Positions 27,225-36,574 of a DNA stretch of 64,000 nucleotides are shown piece after piece. A program made the position numbers and the translations under genes. The notes beneath the pieces were generated by a model. It was given only the letters and a program-made list of their open reading frames with translations. It was not told the DNA's origin and did not search any database. Source of the stretch: Dictyobacter kobayashii (GTDB lineage Bacteria > Chloroflexota > Ktedonobacteria > Ktedonobacterales > Ktedonobacteraceae); the NCBI RefSeq assembly GCF_003967555.1, contig NZ_BIFS01000002.1, forward strand, positions 620,001 to 684,000, read 5' to 3'. Every line of letters begins with the position of its first letter. The stretch's first letter is position 1.

Positions 27225-28810
27225 TCATTTGCGGCGTGCAGTTACATCACGTACAAGCAGGATGGCACCATTGATGATGCCTTCTTCGTCTCGAAGAGGG
27301 GTCCCGGTAATGCTTAAATCCACGATCCTGCCATCTGGTCGACCCAAATGTACCTCAGCCATATTGGCCCGGCCAGGGTTTCGCCCTGCATTAACCTTGT
27401 CTGCGGCCATGCCTCCATAGGCAATGGTGAGCCATATTCATCCAACAGCGTTATGGCTGGTGGGGCTAGCGGTGCATGCAAATGATCGTCAGAGATATCG
27501 AACATGATTTGTGCGGCTCGATTTATTCGCGTAGGGACATTAGCACGATCCAGGATAATCAGGCCATCACCAATCGTCTCAAAAATAGCCTCTAACTCAC
27601 TGGCCTGGTGCATGGCTTGCAATTGAGCCTGTTTCTGCTCCGTAATGTCCATGTCGATACCAAGCATACGAATAGGAAAGCCATCATCGTTATAGAAGAC
27701 TTTGCCGCGTGTCGCAGTCCAGCGGATAGACTCGTCGGCCCGCACCATCCGAAATTCTATACTGAATGGTTTTTTTTGCTCGATGGCCTGCCGTACAGTC
27801 TCTCGCACAAACGCTCGATCTTCCGGGTGAACGAAGGAGAGAAAATAATTATATGTCCCCTTAAAACTATGAGGTGCCAGGCCCATGGCTGTTTCAAGTC
27901 CGACGGACCAGGTAATGGTATCAGAAGATATATGCCAATCCCAGGTCCCATTCTCGCAGAGGGCAATGCGCAGACGTTCTTCACTATTGCGCAAGGCGAT
28001 CTCTGTATGTTTAAGTTCAGTCACATCACGACTAATGCCGAGTACAGAGGTCACCTGGTGACCATCGACACTAAATTCAGGAGCCAGGCGGGCCTGATAA
28101 ATATGTTCCCCTTCCATACCAGGATACACAAATTCAAATTGTCTGATATCGCCTGTATCAAATACTTCGCCCAGATATTTTTCCCACAATAGACACATCT
28201 CATCAGGCATGCCCAGTTCACGGCCAGTTTTGCCGATAAAGGCCTGCATCGGCAGCCCTGTTACCTCAGCGATAGCCGGGTTGACATAGGAATGACGAAA
28301 CTGTCGGTCCACGCGTTCAATCATATCTGGAGCATTCTCTGCTAGCGTTTGAAAGGCATGCTGACGGCGCGCTAATTCCTGACTCTGATCCTCGATATAC
28401 CTCTCCATAGAGACCTTTTCGATCGCATTGGCAATTGCGACACGCAGGAGTTCTGACGACAATTGATCCTTAATTAAATAGTCTTGTACCCCTTGCTTCA
28501 TCAAACGTACAGCGACTATTTCACTACCCTTACCCGACAGAATAATTATCGGAGGGAGCAGGGAGGGGAACATTGCACGCAGACGCTCCAAAAAGTCTCC
28601 TCCCGTCATATCCGGCAAGAGATAATCTAGAATAATACAATCGAATATGCGATCTTGAAATGCCGCCATCGCTTGCCTGCCAGTCCCAACCTCGTAAAAA
28701 GTATAGCTTGTAATATGGTCTTGCTCAAGATAACGGCGCATGGCGGCCCGATCTTCAGAACTATCGTCGACTATTAGAAGGCGCCACGGTTGCTGTGGAA
28801 CTTGCATCAT
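27225..28810 (-). CDS. Receiver-PAS-PAS-PAS signalling protein without output domain (single-base frameshift)
   Basis: About 528 residues after correction. Residues 8-125 are a receiver domain (LLIVDDSSEDRAAM; phospho-acceptor Asp in CIILDYLLPDMTGG). Three PAS/PAC units follow, near 145-265 (ENAPDMIERVDRQFRHSYVNPAIAEVTG), 270-390 (PAC end MLGIDMDITEQK) and 400-525. The frame breaks after MQGETLAG at the CCC run 27368-27370. One more C joins it to NMAEVHLGRPDGRIVDLSITG and VRDVTARRK, then stop. No kinase, GGDEF, EAL or HTH domain follows, and the convergent gene is only 60 bases away. It is third in the phytochrome operon, 15 bases after the CheY-like gene. Confidence 0.83.
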
Positions 28811-28825
28811 AATTCACTCCATTTA

Positions 28826-29269
28826 CTACGGAAGCACTACCGCATCAAACCAGTAGCTGATGAGCACTTGCATCGTTTTCGTAAAACGATCCAGGTGCAC
28901 AGGCTTAAGCAAGTAACTATTAGCTCCACAATCATAGCAAAATTCAATATCCTTAGGATTAGAAGAGGTTGTCAGCACGACCACAGGAATTTTCCTCAAA
29001 TGTGGATGTTTTTTGATGCGCGCTAACACAACACGCCCATCTAAGCCAATCAAGTTGAGATCCAGTAGAATCAATGAGGGCAAGGCATCATCCTGTAAGT
29101 GTTGATATTCCCCATGGCGATACAATAGGTCCAGCGTTTGTTCGCCCCGTATACAACGCGTCACCGGATAAGCAACCGGTAACTTTTTAAAGATACGCAT
29201 CAGGGTAAAGAAATCTTCATCGCTATCTTCCACAATCAGGATAGACGCAGGCTTGTTTTCCTCATTCAT
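28826..29269 (-). CDS. CheY-like response regulator (Rcp1-type)
   Basis: About 147 residues, a lone receiver domain: ILIVEDSDEDFFTLMRIFKK (acidic pocket), phospho-acceptor in LPSLILLDLNLIGLDGR, VVVLTTSSNPKDIEFCYDCGANSYLLKP (switch Thr and conserved Lys). This spacing, with the -NPKD- loop, is typical of the Rcp1 regulators paired with bacteriophytochrome kinases. It starts 12 bases after the kinase gene stop, so it should receive the phosphate from that kinase. Confidence 0.92.
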   Translation of the reverse strand: MNEENKPASILIVEDSDEDFFTLMRIFKKLPVAYPVTRCIRGEQTLDLLYRHGEYQHLQDDALPSLILLDLNLIGLDGRVVLARIKKHPHLRKIPVVVLTTSSNPKDIEFCYDCGANSYLLKPVHLDRFTKTMQVLISYWFDAVVLP

Positions 29270-29281
29270 GTCTGCACCGTT

Positions 29282-31582
29282 TTAGTTCTGCACCGTTTTC
29301 AGTGGCCCAAGAGTCCAATAAAAAGTTGTGCCCTGGCCTTCAGTTGACTCGATCCAGATCACGCCGTTGTGACGCTCGACGATCTTCTTCACAATGGTTA
29401 ATCCAACACCTGATCCGCCACCAAACTCTTCACGTCCATGTAAGCGTTTAAAAATGCGAAAGATCGAATCGAAATGATCAGCCGAAATGCCAATGCCATT
29501 ATCACGTACATACAAAATGGGAGGACGCTCCTCCTGCCCATCAGGAGGAGATGAAGCAGGCACAGATCCAACCTCGATCCACTTATCTGGTTTATCTGAG
29601 TATTTGATGGCGTTACTAATAAGGTTAATATATATTTCGCAGACACGCGCTCCATCACAGACCACTTTTGGGAGTGAGGCAGGCACACGCACCTGCATAT
29701 TACTCTCTTGCAAACGGGTATGTAAAAATTCCAGGGCTTGCTGTAAAACGAGACTCAGGTCCGTCTCACGTACAGACAGGTCTACTCGTCCTACATGAGA
29801 ATAATAGAGTAACGAGTTCATCAGGTCTTCCATACGCTGGGAAAGAGAGACCAGCGTACGCAGTTTGTATACACCCTCTTCGTCCAACTGACTACCATAA
29901 TCTTCTAGCAGAAAATGCGCATAATTATGAATACCCCGTAGTGGCTCTTTCAAATCATGCGAGGCGGCATAGGCAAATGCATCCAACTCAGCATTGCTAT
30001 ACTGAAGTTCGAGATTCAAGCGGGCAAGCTCTTCTGCCTGGCGCAGAAAGATGTGAATCAGGGCCATACGTAATTCAAGCGCGATCTCTATCTCACCCTG
30101 CTTCCACGCCAGAGCGGTCCCCTGGACAAGCTGTTTCCAACTGGCGAATGAAGTACGAGGTGAGAGGCGCGCGCTCTGCTCCGAGATAACTACGGACTTG
30201 GCTGGCTCCCCGGCCCATTGCACCGTCTGCACAACTTCAGGTCGGAACCAGAACCAATATTGACGCCGCGCCCTGGAAAGAATTAATGCCAGCATGCCAC
30301 TTGCACATGCCATATAGGATGCGGCCGGAGAATATCTTTGAGAGAGCGAATTTGTAAATAATATTTCAGCTTCTGGCTGTTGCTCAATCCAGTCTACTAG
30401 CTGCTCAATCTCATTCAGTGGAGGCGCTTCTCCCAGGACATGGCACGTTCCATCCAGATAGATAACAGAACCAGTAGCATTAACTACATCGAGCACAGCC
30501 TGCCGCTTACTGACAAGCGCATCAACAAAAGAAGAGGTCCCTTGCTCTGAAAGGATCACCAACAATTGAGATTGAATGTTCTTTAATTTCGTCAGGTAGA
30601 CTGCATCTTCACGCTCTTCAATCGGAGGTACTTGTAAAGACATGATGCGCCCAATCAGCTCGCAGGCTGTACGAATATCATAAGAAATATAATGCGGCGT
30701 CTCATGATGACAGGCAATCAGTCCCCATAGCGTGTTATTTTTAACAATAGAGATCGACATGGAGGCGGCTACCTCCATATTTTTTAAGTACTCAATATGG
30801 ATAGGTGAGACACTACGCAGCACCGAAAAACTCATATCGAGGGTCTGCCCGGTTACAGGATTAATGGCAGGAACAAGTGGCACAGGCGTATAGGATCGAT
30901 CTGGAATTAAACGCAACCAGTTAAGGGTGTACAAACGCCGGGCCTGGGCTGGAATATCAGAGGCAGGATAGTGTAGATTCAGGAAGGTAGGCAGGTCAGC
31001 GCGCCTGGCTTCCGCGATGACGATCCCATGTCCATCCGGCTCAAAACGATAGACCATAACACGATCAAAACCGGTGATGCTACGCACCTGTTCAGCTACT
31101 TGTTCGGATAGCGCGACAATTGTAGAGCTATGCTGGAGCCGCGAGAAGACAGCTTGCACAGTACTATAAATATCTTTGGGACTTGTAACTGCATAATCAC
31201 CTTCCCGGATAACCTCTAATTCGAACAGCAACAGGCCATCTTGCCGATGTACGATACAATCAAAACGTTGCTCATTCCCTTTCAGCTCAATGGTAAAAAG
31301 GTACAATGGATTACGCTCAATGTGCTCCTGCGGTACTGTAACAAGAGTCGCCAGATCCTGTTCCTTTAAAAGTATCCCCAGTGGCTGCCCCACCAGTGAC
31401 TCAGCCGGTATACCCAGAATGACTGCCGTATTCTGGCTGGCTTGTACGATTGTCAATTCTGGCCCACGCAGAACCAGTAGTACACCATGGGGTTGGATGC
31501 TGCCCGGTATTTGAATAGGTTCACGATCACATTGTGAGACATCGACCGTTGATATAGTGCTGACTTCGTGCTGCTCCATCAT
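29282..31582 (-). CDS. Bacteriophytochrome histidine kinase
   Basis: About 766 residues. Domains in order: PAS (20-115), GAF (about 140-300), PHY (310-490) and HisKA-HATPase (525-760). The biliverdin-attachment Cys is at residue 18 in VSQCDREPIQIPGSIQPHG, as in bacterial BphPs. The chromophore pocket motif is YPASDIPAQAR near residue 205, with IACHHETPHYISYD in the GAF end. The H box is ASHDLKEPLRG near 542, the N box NLISNAIKYSD and the G boxes DNGIGIS and GGGSGVGLTIV. It should be a red/far-red light-sensing kinase. The start is one of two adjacent ATGs (31582, 31579) after GGAGAGG. No heme oxygenase gene is in the window. Confidence 0.95.
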   Translation of the reverse strand: MMEQHEVSTISTVDVSQCDREPIQIPGSIQPHGVLLVLRGPELTIVQASQNTAVILGIPAESLVGQPLGILLKEQDLATLVTVPQEHIERNPLYLFTIELKGNEQRFDCIVHRQDGLLLFELEVIREGDYAVTSPKDIYSTVQAVFSRLQHSSTIVALSEQVAEQVRSITGFDRVMVYRFEPDGHGIVIAEARRADLPTFLNLHYPASDIPAQARRLYTLNWLRLIPDRSYTPVPLVPAINPVTGQTLDMSFSVLRSVSPIHIEYLKNMEVAASMSISIVKNNTLWGLIACHHETPHYISYDIRTACELIGRIMSLQVPPIEEREDAVYLTKLKNIQSQLLVILSEQGTSSFVDALVSKRQAVLDVVNATGSVIYLDGTCHVLGEAPPLNEIEQLVDWIEQQPEAEILFTNSLSQRYSPAASYMACASGMLALILSRARRQYWFWFRPEVVQTVQWAGEPAKSVVISEQSARLSPRTSFASWKQLVQGTALAWKQGEIEIALELRMALIHIFLRQAEELARLNLELQYSNAELDAFAYAASHDLKEPLRGIHNYAHFLLEDYGSQLDEEGVYKLRTLVSLSQRMEDLMNSLLYYSHVGRVDLSVRETDLSLVLQQALEFLHTRLQESNMQVRVPASLPKVVCDGARVCEIYINLISNAIKYSDKPDKWIEVGSVPASSPPDGQEERPPILYVRDNGIGISADHFDSIFRIFKRLHGREEFGGGSGVGLTIVKKIVERHNGVIWIESTEGQGTTFYWTLGPLKTVQN

Positions 31583-31856
31583 ACCCTCTCCAAAACATGC
31601 TTGATTATTCCTTGTCCAAGCCTGCTGTTGATAGTCCATTGCAACTAGCTGCAAATATGTTTGGCGTCTTCATTCAGTAAGTACACGCTGACACCACACC
31701 CAATGACGACACATCACCCAGACAGAGACTTCTGAACGATATGGATGAGGACAAACACCCATACCTTTCATTGAGTAACCAGGCAGCAATAAAAGCGATG
31801 CGCGTAGGTTAACCTATGCACATCGCTTTTATTGTCGCATCTGTTGCGATGATCTT

Positions 31857-32905
31857 TTAAGGGAGGAATTGATTGGTATAGAGCGAATTCAGGTCGAGAC
31901 TGGTCACATCTTTACCATTGGCATCCTTGACGCCGCCGGCATTGAGAATAAATTGGGGATAGTTATGCCAGGCGGCTGCGTCTTGCAAACCCCAGCGACG
32001 ACCGTTGTCGGCGTAGCGCTCGCTCAGATATTGCTGACTATCAAGTACATAGGATTGGTCAGGGAAGGTACCTTTCGGCGTTTCTTGCATTAATATCTGG
32101 GCCGCCTCACTGGCATGGGTGCGCGCGTACTCATAGCCACGAGCCGTCGCGTTCATAAAGCGGCGCAACAGATCTGGCTTCGCTTTGATCTCGGTAGGGC
32201 TGGCGATAAATGTGGGGTATAGTAATCAGCGATACCATATTTAATGATCGGAAAAGTAGTTAATGGCATGCCTTGATGCTTGGCCTGGATACCCTCGGCA
32301 CCGTCAAAAATCCAGACGAAGTCTACGCGATGGCTCTGCAAAGCCTGCAAGGGATCAATATCCAGGGTCACACTCTTGATGTTACCTTTGCCACCATCCT
32401 GCTTGATGATCTGGCTAACTACCGCGGATTCATAGGGGTACCCAAAGGCGCCATAGGTCTTACCGTCCAGGTCGCGGGGATGCTTGATACCTGAACTGGT
32501 CAGCACCGCCAGGGATGAGGTGTTGTGCTGCACGATGGCTGCGATAGAGACGGCTGGCTGGCCTACCGCCGCATCAGAGACCACCTCTTCAGTCGAGCTT
32601 ACACCTACATCGGCCTTGCCATTGCTCACCAATACATCCGGGGTAACATTTGATGAATAAGGGACGATCTGCAGATTAATCCCTTCCTCTTGATACCACT
32701 TCTTACTCATGGCGACATAGACACCCGTATGGTTAGTGTTCGGCGTCCAGTCCAGCGCCAGTTTCATGGTAGTCAAAGGCTGCTTTGTCGTGGACTGGAT
32801 AGGAGCATTGCTACGCTGCTGCTGCGCCAGGTAAATACCCACCACCACCAATACCACCAACAAGGGAATGCCAATGCTGAGCAATAAACGAGTACGAGAT
32901 TTCAT
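31857..32905 (-). CDS. thiY: NMT1/ThiY-type ABC substrate-binding protein (single-base frameshift)
   Basis: About 349 residues after correction. An N-terminal signal anchor (LLLSIGIPLLVVLVVVGIYL) precedes the pyrimidine-binding fold: MKLALDWTPNTNHTGVYVA, ISSTEEVV-like VGVSSTEEVVSD, LDGKTYGAFGYPYES and IFDGAEGIQAKHQG. Frame one reaches GIADYYTP; the protein resumes one frame over as TFIASPTEIKAKPDLLRRFM and MNATARGYEYARTHASEAAQ. The break is at the GGGG run 32214-32217 (CCCC in the gene), where one more C joins them. Preceded by permease and ATPase genes under a TPP riboswitch, so the ligand is likely a thiamine pyrimidine precursor such as HMP or formylaminopyrimidine. Confidence 0.85.
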
Positions 32906-32923
32906 CTAAAAAAGCCTTTCCAG

Positions 32924-33694
32924 TTAGCGTTTTTGTCCCAGGCGTTGATGCCAGGGCAAGGCAATACGTTCAATCAATGAGACCAGGCCGAAAAGTAATA
33001 AACTTAACAGAGCCGTGACGACGATGGCCGCGAATACCAGCACAATGGCATTTGAGCTCGCGGAGGTCTTCATGTAGAGGCCCAATCCCTGCTGGGCCGC
33101 CACATATTCACCGACAATCGCGCCCGTTACACTATATGTGGCCGCAATCCGCAGTCCTGAGAAGAAGGAGGGCATGGCGCCCGGCAAACGCACCAGCCAG
33201 AGGGCCTGCCAGGGAGAAGCCTTCATACTACGCAGCAACTTCATCAATTCAGGATCAGTACTCAACAGGCCATCCAGTGACGCTACCACTATAGGAAAGA
33301 AACAATAGAGGGTAACGACAATAATTTTGGGTGTCAGCTCAAAACCAAACCAGATGACCAGTAGCGGAGCCAGCGCGACCATCGGGATGGTTTGCGAGAT
33401 AATCAGGTGCGGATACACGGCCCGCTTAATCCATGGAGAGAGATCTAATAATATTGCCAGTACCAGTCCTAATACGGTGGCAATGAATAAGCCAACCACA
33501 GTTTCCAGGCTGGTCTGTACCGTGTGCCCAAAGATGACATCCCAGTTATCGATCAGTGCCCGTACAATCGCGACCGGGGTGGGTAATAGATTTCTAGCGA
33601 CCAGGCCGGCGCGCACCACAAGCTCCCAGAGCAGAAAAAGGCTTAGCGCCAGCACAAACGCGGGACCATAGCCCGCCAGGCGTTTGAGGGTCAT
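32924..33694 (-). CDS. thiX: ABC transporter permease for thiamine precursor (ThiX type)
   Basis: About 256 residues, six membrane helices of the SsuC/TauC/ThiX family. LPTPVAIVRALIDNWDVIFGHTVQTSLETVVGLFIATVLG and MKASPWQALWLVRLPGAMPSFFSGLRIAATYS (written as landmarks) are the characteristic membrane and coupling segments, here near residues 37-75 and 160-195. Overlaps the ATPase gene stop by 4 bases and precedes the binding-protein gene by 18 bases. Confidence 0.88.
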   Translation of the reverse strand: MTLKRLAGYGPAFVLALSLFLLWELVVRAGLVARNLLPTPVAIVRALIDNWDVIFGHTVQTSLETVVGLFIATVLGLVLAILLDLSPWIKRAVYPHLIISQTIPMVALAPLLVIWFGFELTPKIIVVTLYCFFPIVVASLDGLLSTDPELMKLLRSMKASPWQALWLVRLPGAMPSFFSGLRIAATYSVTGAIVGEYVAAQQGLGLYMKTSASSNAIVLVFAAIVVTALLSLLLFGLVSLIERIALPWHQRLGQKR

Positions 33695-34476
33695 AATGGC
33701 TGCTCCTTCACAAGAAGGGAGAGTAGCTCTCGCTCCAATTGGATGGAGGCGGCTTCCGTCAGCATTTCTTGCCGCCGTGGTCGCGGTAAATCGATATCGA
33801 CTACTCTTAGAACTGAGGCCGGACGGGCGCTCAGCACATAGATACGATCAGATAACAGGATAGCCTCTCGTACGTCATGTGTGATAAACAGGACGCTAGA
33901 ATGATATGTTTGCAGGAGGTCTAACAGCCACATCTGTAAGGTGATACGTGTCAGGGCGTCGAGCGCCCCAAAGGGTTCATCTAACAATAGAAATGAAGAG
34001 TTAAATAAGACCGTGCGCAACAAGGCAATACGCTGGCGCATGCCACCTGAAAGGGCGGTAGGATAGCTCTCGGCGAAATCGTGCAGGCTAAAACGCTTTA
34101 AAACATCGTGCGCTTGCTGTAGCGCCTCCTTGCGTGGCAGGCGGCGAATATCCAGCCCCAGCAGAATATTCTCTTCGACGGTGCGCCAGGGCAACAATAA
34201 CGGCTGCTGCGGCATATAACCAACCCGGCCAGCGCGCTCCCCATCCCAATCCCCATCAATCGCCAGCGTACCGGTTGTCGGTTCATCCACACCTGCGATA
34301 ATATTAAACAGGGTACTTTTTCCACAGCCACTGGGACCAATCAGCGAGACGAACTCGCCCCTGGCGACCGTCAAATCTATTGGTGTCAGAGCCTCAACCC
34401 GCCGCTTCCCCTCCACATATGTTCTGGTCACCCCTTTGACGGTTAGCTTCTGCGTACCTGCTTGTGTTTTGTGCAT
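33691..34476 (-). CDS. thiZ: ABC transporter ATPase for thiamine precursor (ThiZ type)
   Basis: About 261 residues. Walker A is GPSGCGKST, the Q-loop region YMPQQPLLLPW, the signature ALSGGMRQRIALLRT and Walker B FLLLDEPFGALD, followed by the switch His in LFITHDVREA. The ATG at 34476 has GAGGTGT upstream; an in-frame start at 34506 is less likely. First gene of the riboswitch-controlled operon. Confidence 0.9.
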   Translation of the reverse strand: MHKTQAGTQKLTVKGVTRTYVEGKRRVEALTPIDLTVARGEFVSLIGPSGCGKSTLFNIIAGVDEPTTGTLAIDGDWDGERAGRVGYMPQQPLLLPWRTVEENILLGLDIRRLPRKEALQQAHDVLKRFSLHDFAESYPTALSGGMRQRIALLRTVLFNSSFLLLDEPFGALDALTRITLQMWLLDLLQTYHSSVLFITHDVREAILLSDRIYVLSARPASVLRVVDIDLPRPRRQEMLTEAASIQLERELLSLLVKEQPL

Positions 34477-34532
34477 CGTACACCTCGGAATATTGTAAGA
34501 CCACATCTTCTACATATCGGCTCAAGGCGTAC

Positions 34533-34563
34533 AAAAAACCGCTACCCCAACCAAGGGTAGCGG
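34533..34563 (-). terminator. Riboswitch expression-platform terminator
   Basis: On the minus strand CCGCTACCC pairs with GGGTAGCGG (34539-34563) and is followed by TTTTTT. It lies between the TPP aptamer and the thiZ start, so ligand binding should favour this terminator. Confidence 0.88.
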
Positions 34564-34636
34564 CGATCTTCTATCTACTGCTGACATCAAAAGACGCATA
34601 AGGTCTGGATCGCTGTCAGCCGGCAATGAGATCTGC

Positions 34637-34731
34637 CACTTCCCTACGCTGGTATGATCCAGATCAGGTTTGAGGGTCGTGACGCATATAGGCGTGCGTC
34701 AACTTCTCAGTCCGTAGACTCCCCTAGCAGC
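34637..34731 (-). promoter_or_regulatory. TPP riboswitch (THI element)
   Basis: On the minus strand the aptamer landmarks appear in order: GGGGAGTC, the conserved ACTGAGAA, then GACCCTCAAACCTGATCTGG, ATCATACCAGCGTAGGGAAG. The 5' helix closes with the end of the element near 34637. This gives repression of the downstream thiZ-thiX-thiY operon when thiamine pyrophosphate is plentiful. Confidence 0.95.
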
Positions 34732-34849
34732 AAAATTGTTTTATTCTATTGAGCAAACGATGTGCATGGAATAGTGTTCATATCTGTTTCTTACTGCTTG
34801 CAGTATACCTCATGCGCACCTATTTGTGAAGAGTTCCCCAGCCTCAGGG

Positions 34850-36172
34850 CAGGGCTTCGCAAAAGTCCGGGGGAGGTGAAAAAGAAGAGTCAATCCAGTA
34901 GAATGAAAAAAAAATCAAGGTCATTCGAGGAAAGACTCTGCATGGAATATAGCACACTGAAAACGGAAAGCAAGACCATTCAAGAAGTAAGCCCATCGCA
35001 TCTGCGTTCGTTGTACGACATCTGTGCGCAGATCCCTGATCAGCGGGCAGCCCGAGGGAAGCAATATGCGTTAGCGGACGTGCTCATCGTGCTGATCCTG
35101 GCCAAACTGGCTGGGATGAAAAGCCTGTTGGGAGCCAGCGATTGGGCGCGAGACCAAGGAGAGAGGCTGCGCGAGCAGTTGAACGTGAAGTGGAAGCGTA
35201 TGCCGTGTGCCAATACGTACAAATATGCGCTCGCTCGGTTGGAGAGCCAGCAGATCAATGAACGATTTCGAGATTGGTTGCTACGGCAGGAGGCAGAAAG
35301 CCGATGTGGTGACGAACCCAGTCGTCTCGCGATGCTGGCAGAGCAGCGCGCTGTTCATGTGGCCATTGATGGCAAAGTGTTGCGGGGAACCGGTCAGCAG
35401 AGCTATGGAGGAGAAAAGCCGCAGAGGCATGTGTTGCATGTGTATGAAGTGCAAACAGGAATTGTCTTGCATCAGTGTCCAATTGCCGACAAGCAGAATG
35501 AAGTCAGTGCCCTCAAGCCGCTGTTGACCGAAGTGCTCTGCAAAGGGCGCATTTTCACCGTCGATGCTGCTCAAAGTTATCATGCGTTTGGACGCATGGT
35601 AAAACGGGCAGGAGGAGAGGTGATTCTGATCATCAAAGACAATACGCCCGTGACTCGAGAGGATCTGGAACTCTTTTTCGAAGATCCACACGCTGATCGA
35701 AGCACCTGGCACTCCTATGAACAGGTCGAAAAAGGTCATGGCCGACTGGAGCGGCGCCACCTGCTCACCTCACCGGACCTCAACGAGTTTCTGGATCGAG
35801 AATGGGGAGAAGTTGGGCAGGTCTTTCGATTACAACGGGAACGCAAGACGGCAGAGAAAAGGAGCGTAGAGGTCGTGTACGGATTGACGACCTTGAGCCG
35901 AGAACAGTGTTCGATCCAGCGGCTTTTCCGCCTCATCCGCGACCACTGGGCGGTGGAAAATCGTCTCCATGGGCGCCGTGATGTGACGTTGGGAGAAGAC
36001 CGATGTGGCGTTCGCGTTCCTCCTGTCGCTCAAATGCTTGCCGTACTCAACTCGCTCGTGCTCTCCTTGATGGATATGCATCAGGTTTCCAATGTGGCTC
36101 GTCAAATCCGGCGATTTGCATCTCACCCAGAGGAGGCCCTTGCTTGGTTACTCTGACTTTTGCGAAGCCCTG
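34850..36172 (+). mobile_element. Intact ISAs1-family insertion sequence (1323 bp)
   Basis: Perfect 18-bp terminal inverted repeats: CAGGGCTTCGCAAAAGTC at 34850-34867 and its complement at 36155-36172. One transposase gene fills the element and its stop overlaps the right repeat. Flanked by a 10-bp duplication, in the range for ISAs1 elements. It sits about 120 bases upstream of the TPP riboswitch and at the left edge of a palindromic repeat element. Confidence 0.93.
34942..36156 (+). CDS. ISAs1-family DDE transposase
   Basis: About 404 residues from the ATG at 34942 (GAGGAAA nine bases upstream). The N-terminal DDE_Tnp_1-associated region has LYDICAQIPDQRAARGKQYAL and MPCANTYKYALARL. The catalytic core has VAIDGKVLRGT (first Asp), GRIFTVDAAQSYHAF (second Asp) and RDHWAVENRLHGRRDVTLGED (Glu and family end). 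The open frame extends upstream to 34762 but this would cross the left inverted repeat. It appears functional. Confidence 0.92.
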   Translation: MEYSTLKTESKTIQEVSPSHLRSLYDICAQIPDQRAARGKQYALADVLIVLILAKLAGMKSLLGASDWARDQGERLREQLNVKWKRMPCANTYKYALARLESQQINERFRDWLLRQEAESRCGDEPSRLAMLAEQRAVHVAIDGKVLRGTGQQSYGGEKPQRHVLHVYEVQTGIVLHQCPIADKQNEVSALKPLLTEVLCKGRIFTVDAAQSYHAFGRMVKRAGGEVILIIKDNTPVTREDLELFFEDPHADRSTWHSYEQVEKGHGRLERRHLLTSPDLNEFLDREWGEVGQVFRLQRERKTAEKRSVEVVYGLTTLSREQCSIQRLFRLIRDHWAVENRLHGRRDVTLGEDRCGVRVPPVAQMLAVLNSLVLSLMDMHQVSNVARQIRRFASHPEEALAWLL

Positions 36173-36177
36173 AGCCT

Positions 36178-36344
36178 CAGGGCTTTTTATGTTCCTCTTT
36201 GGCGCCTGCGGCGCCGGGTTGGGAGTATGGAGTATGTGTGGTGGGCGGCGGCCCACCACACATACTCCATACAGGAAAGAATGGACATCGTATCGCTTAC
36301 GCGTGATCTCCCTGCGCTCTCTGGACGAACATGAAAAAGCCCTG
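36178..36344. repeat. Complete MITE-like palindromic repeat (167 bp)
   Basis: Terminal inverted repeats CAGGGCTTTTTATGTTC (36178-36194) and GAACATGAAAAAGCCCTG (36327-36344) match with one gap. Inside are a GGCGCC-type hairpin (about 36200-36216) and a palindrome with 22-bp perfect arms (36225-36246 and 36251-36272). The right third matches window bases 36-103. No coding capacity. The remainder of the gap to the amylase start (36345-36574) shows only its leader. Confidence 0.8.
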
Positions 36345-36574
36345 CTCAGCTTTGAAAACACTTTAATTCAGAGCACTTTGAACAACACGTTGCACAGCTC
36401 CAGGCCAATCGCCGCCGCTCGTGTTGTCAGCCTGATAAATAAAGACGTTAAAATTTTGTGTAATTGTTTGCTGTTAAACTATTGATTTGTCAATCATGTT
36501 TATATTATTATTACTATGTATGAGAATCACGTTCAATGGAATGGCACGTGATTATATTAGGAGGAATCCTGAAT

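Larger units (their letters stand above)
34840..36182 (+). repeat. 10-bp target-site duplication AGCCTCAGGG around the IS
   Basis: AGCCTCAGGG is present at 34840-34849 and again at 36173-36182, directly outside the two inverted repeats of the insertion sequence. A perfect duplication points to a recent insertion. Confidence 0.9.

Noticed and set aside
34762..34941. Upstream extension of the transposase frame
   Set aside because: It would cross the left terminal inverted repeat of the IS and has no transposase similarity; the ATG at 34942 has a good ribosome-binding site.
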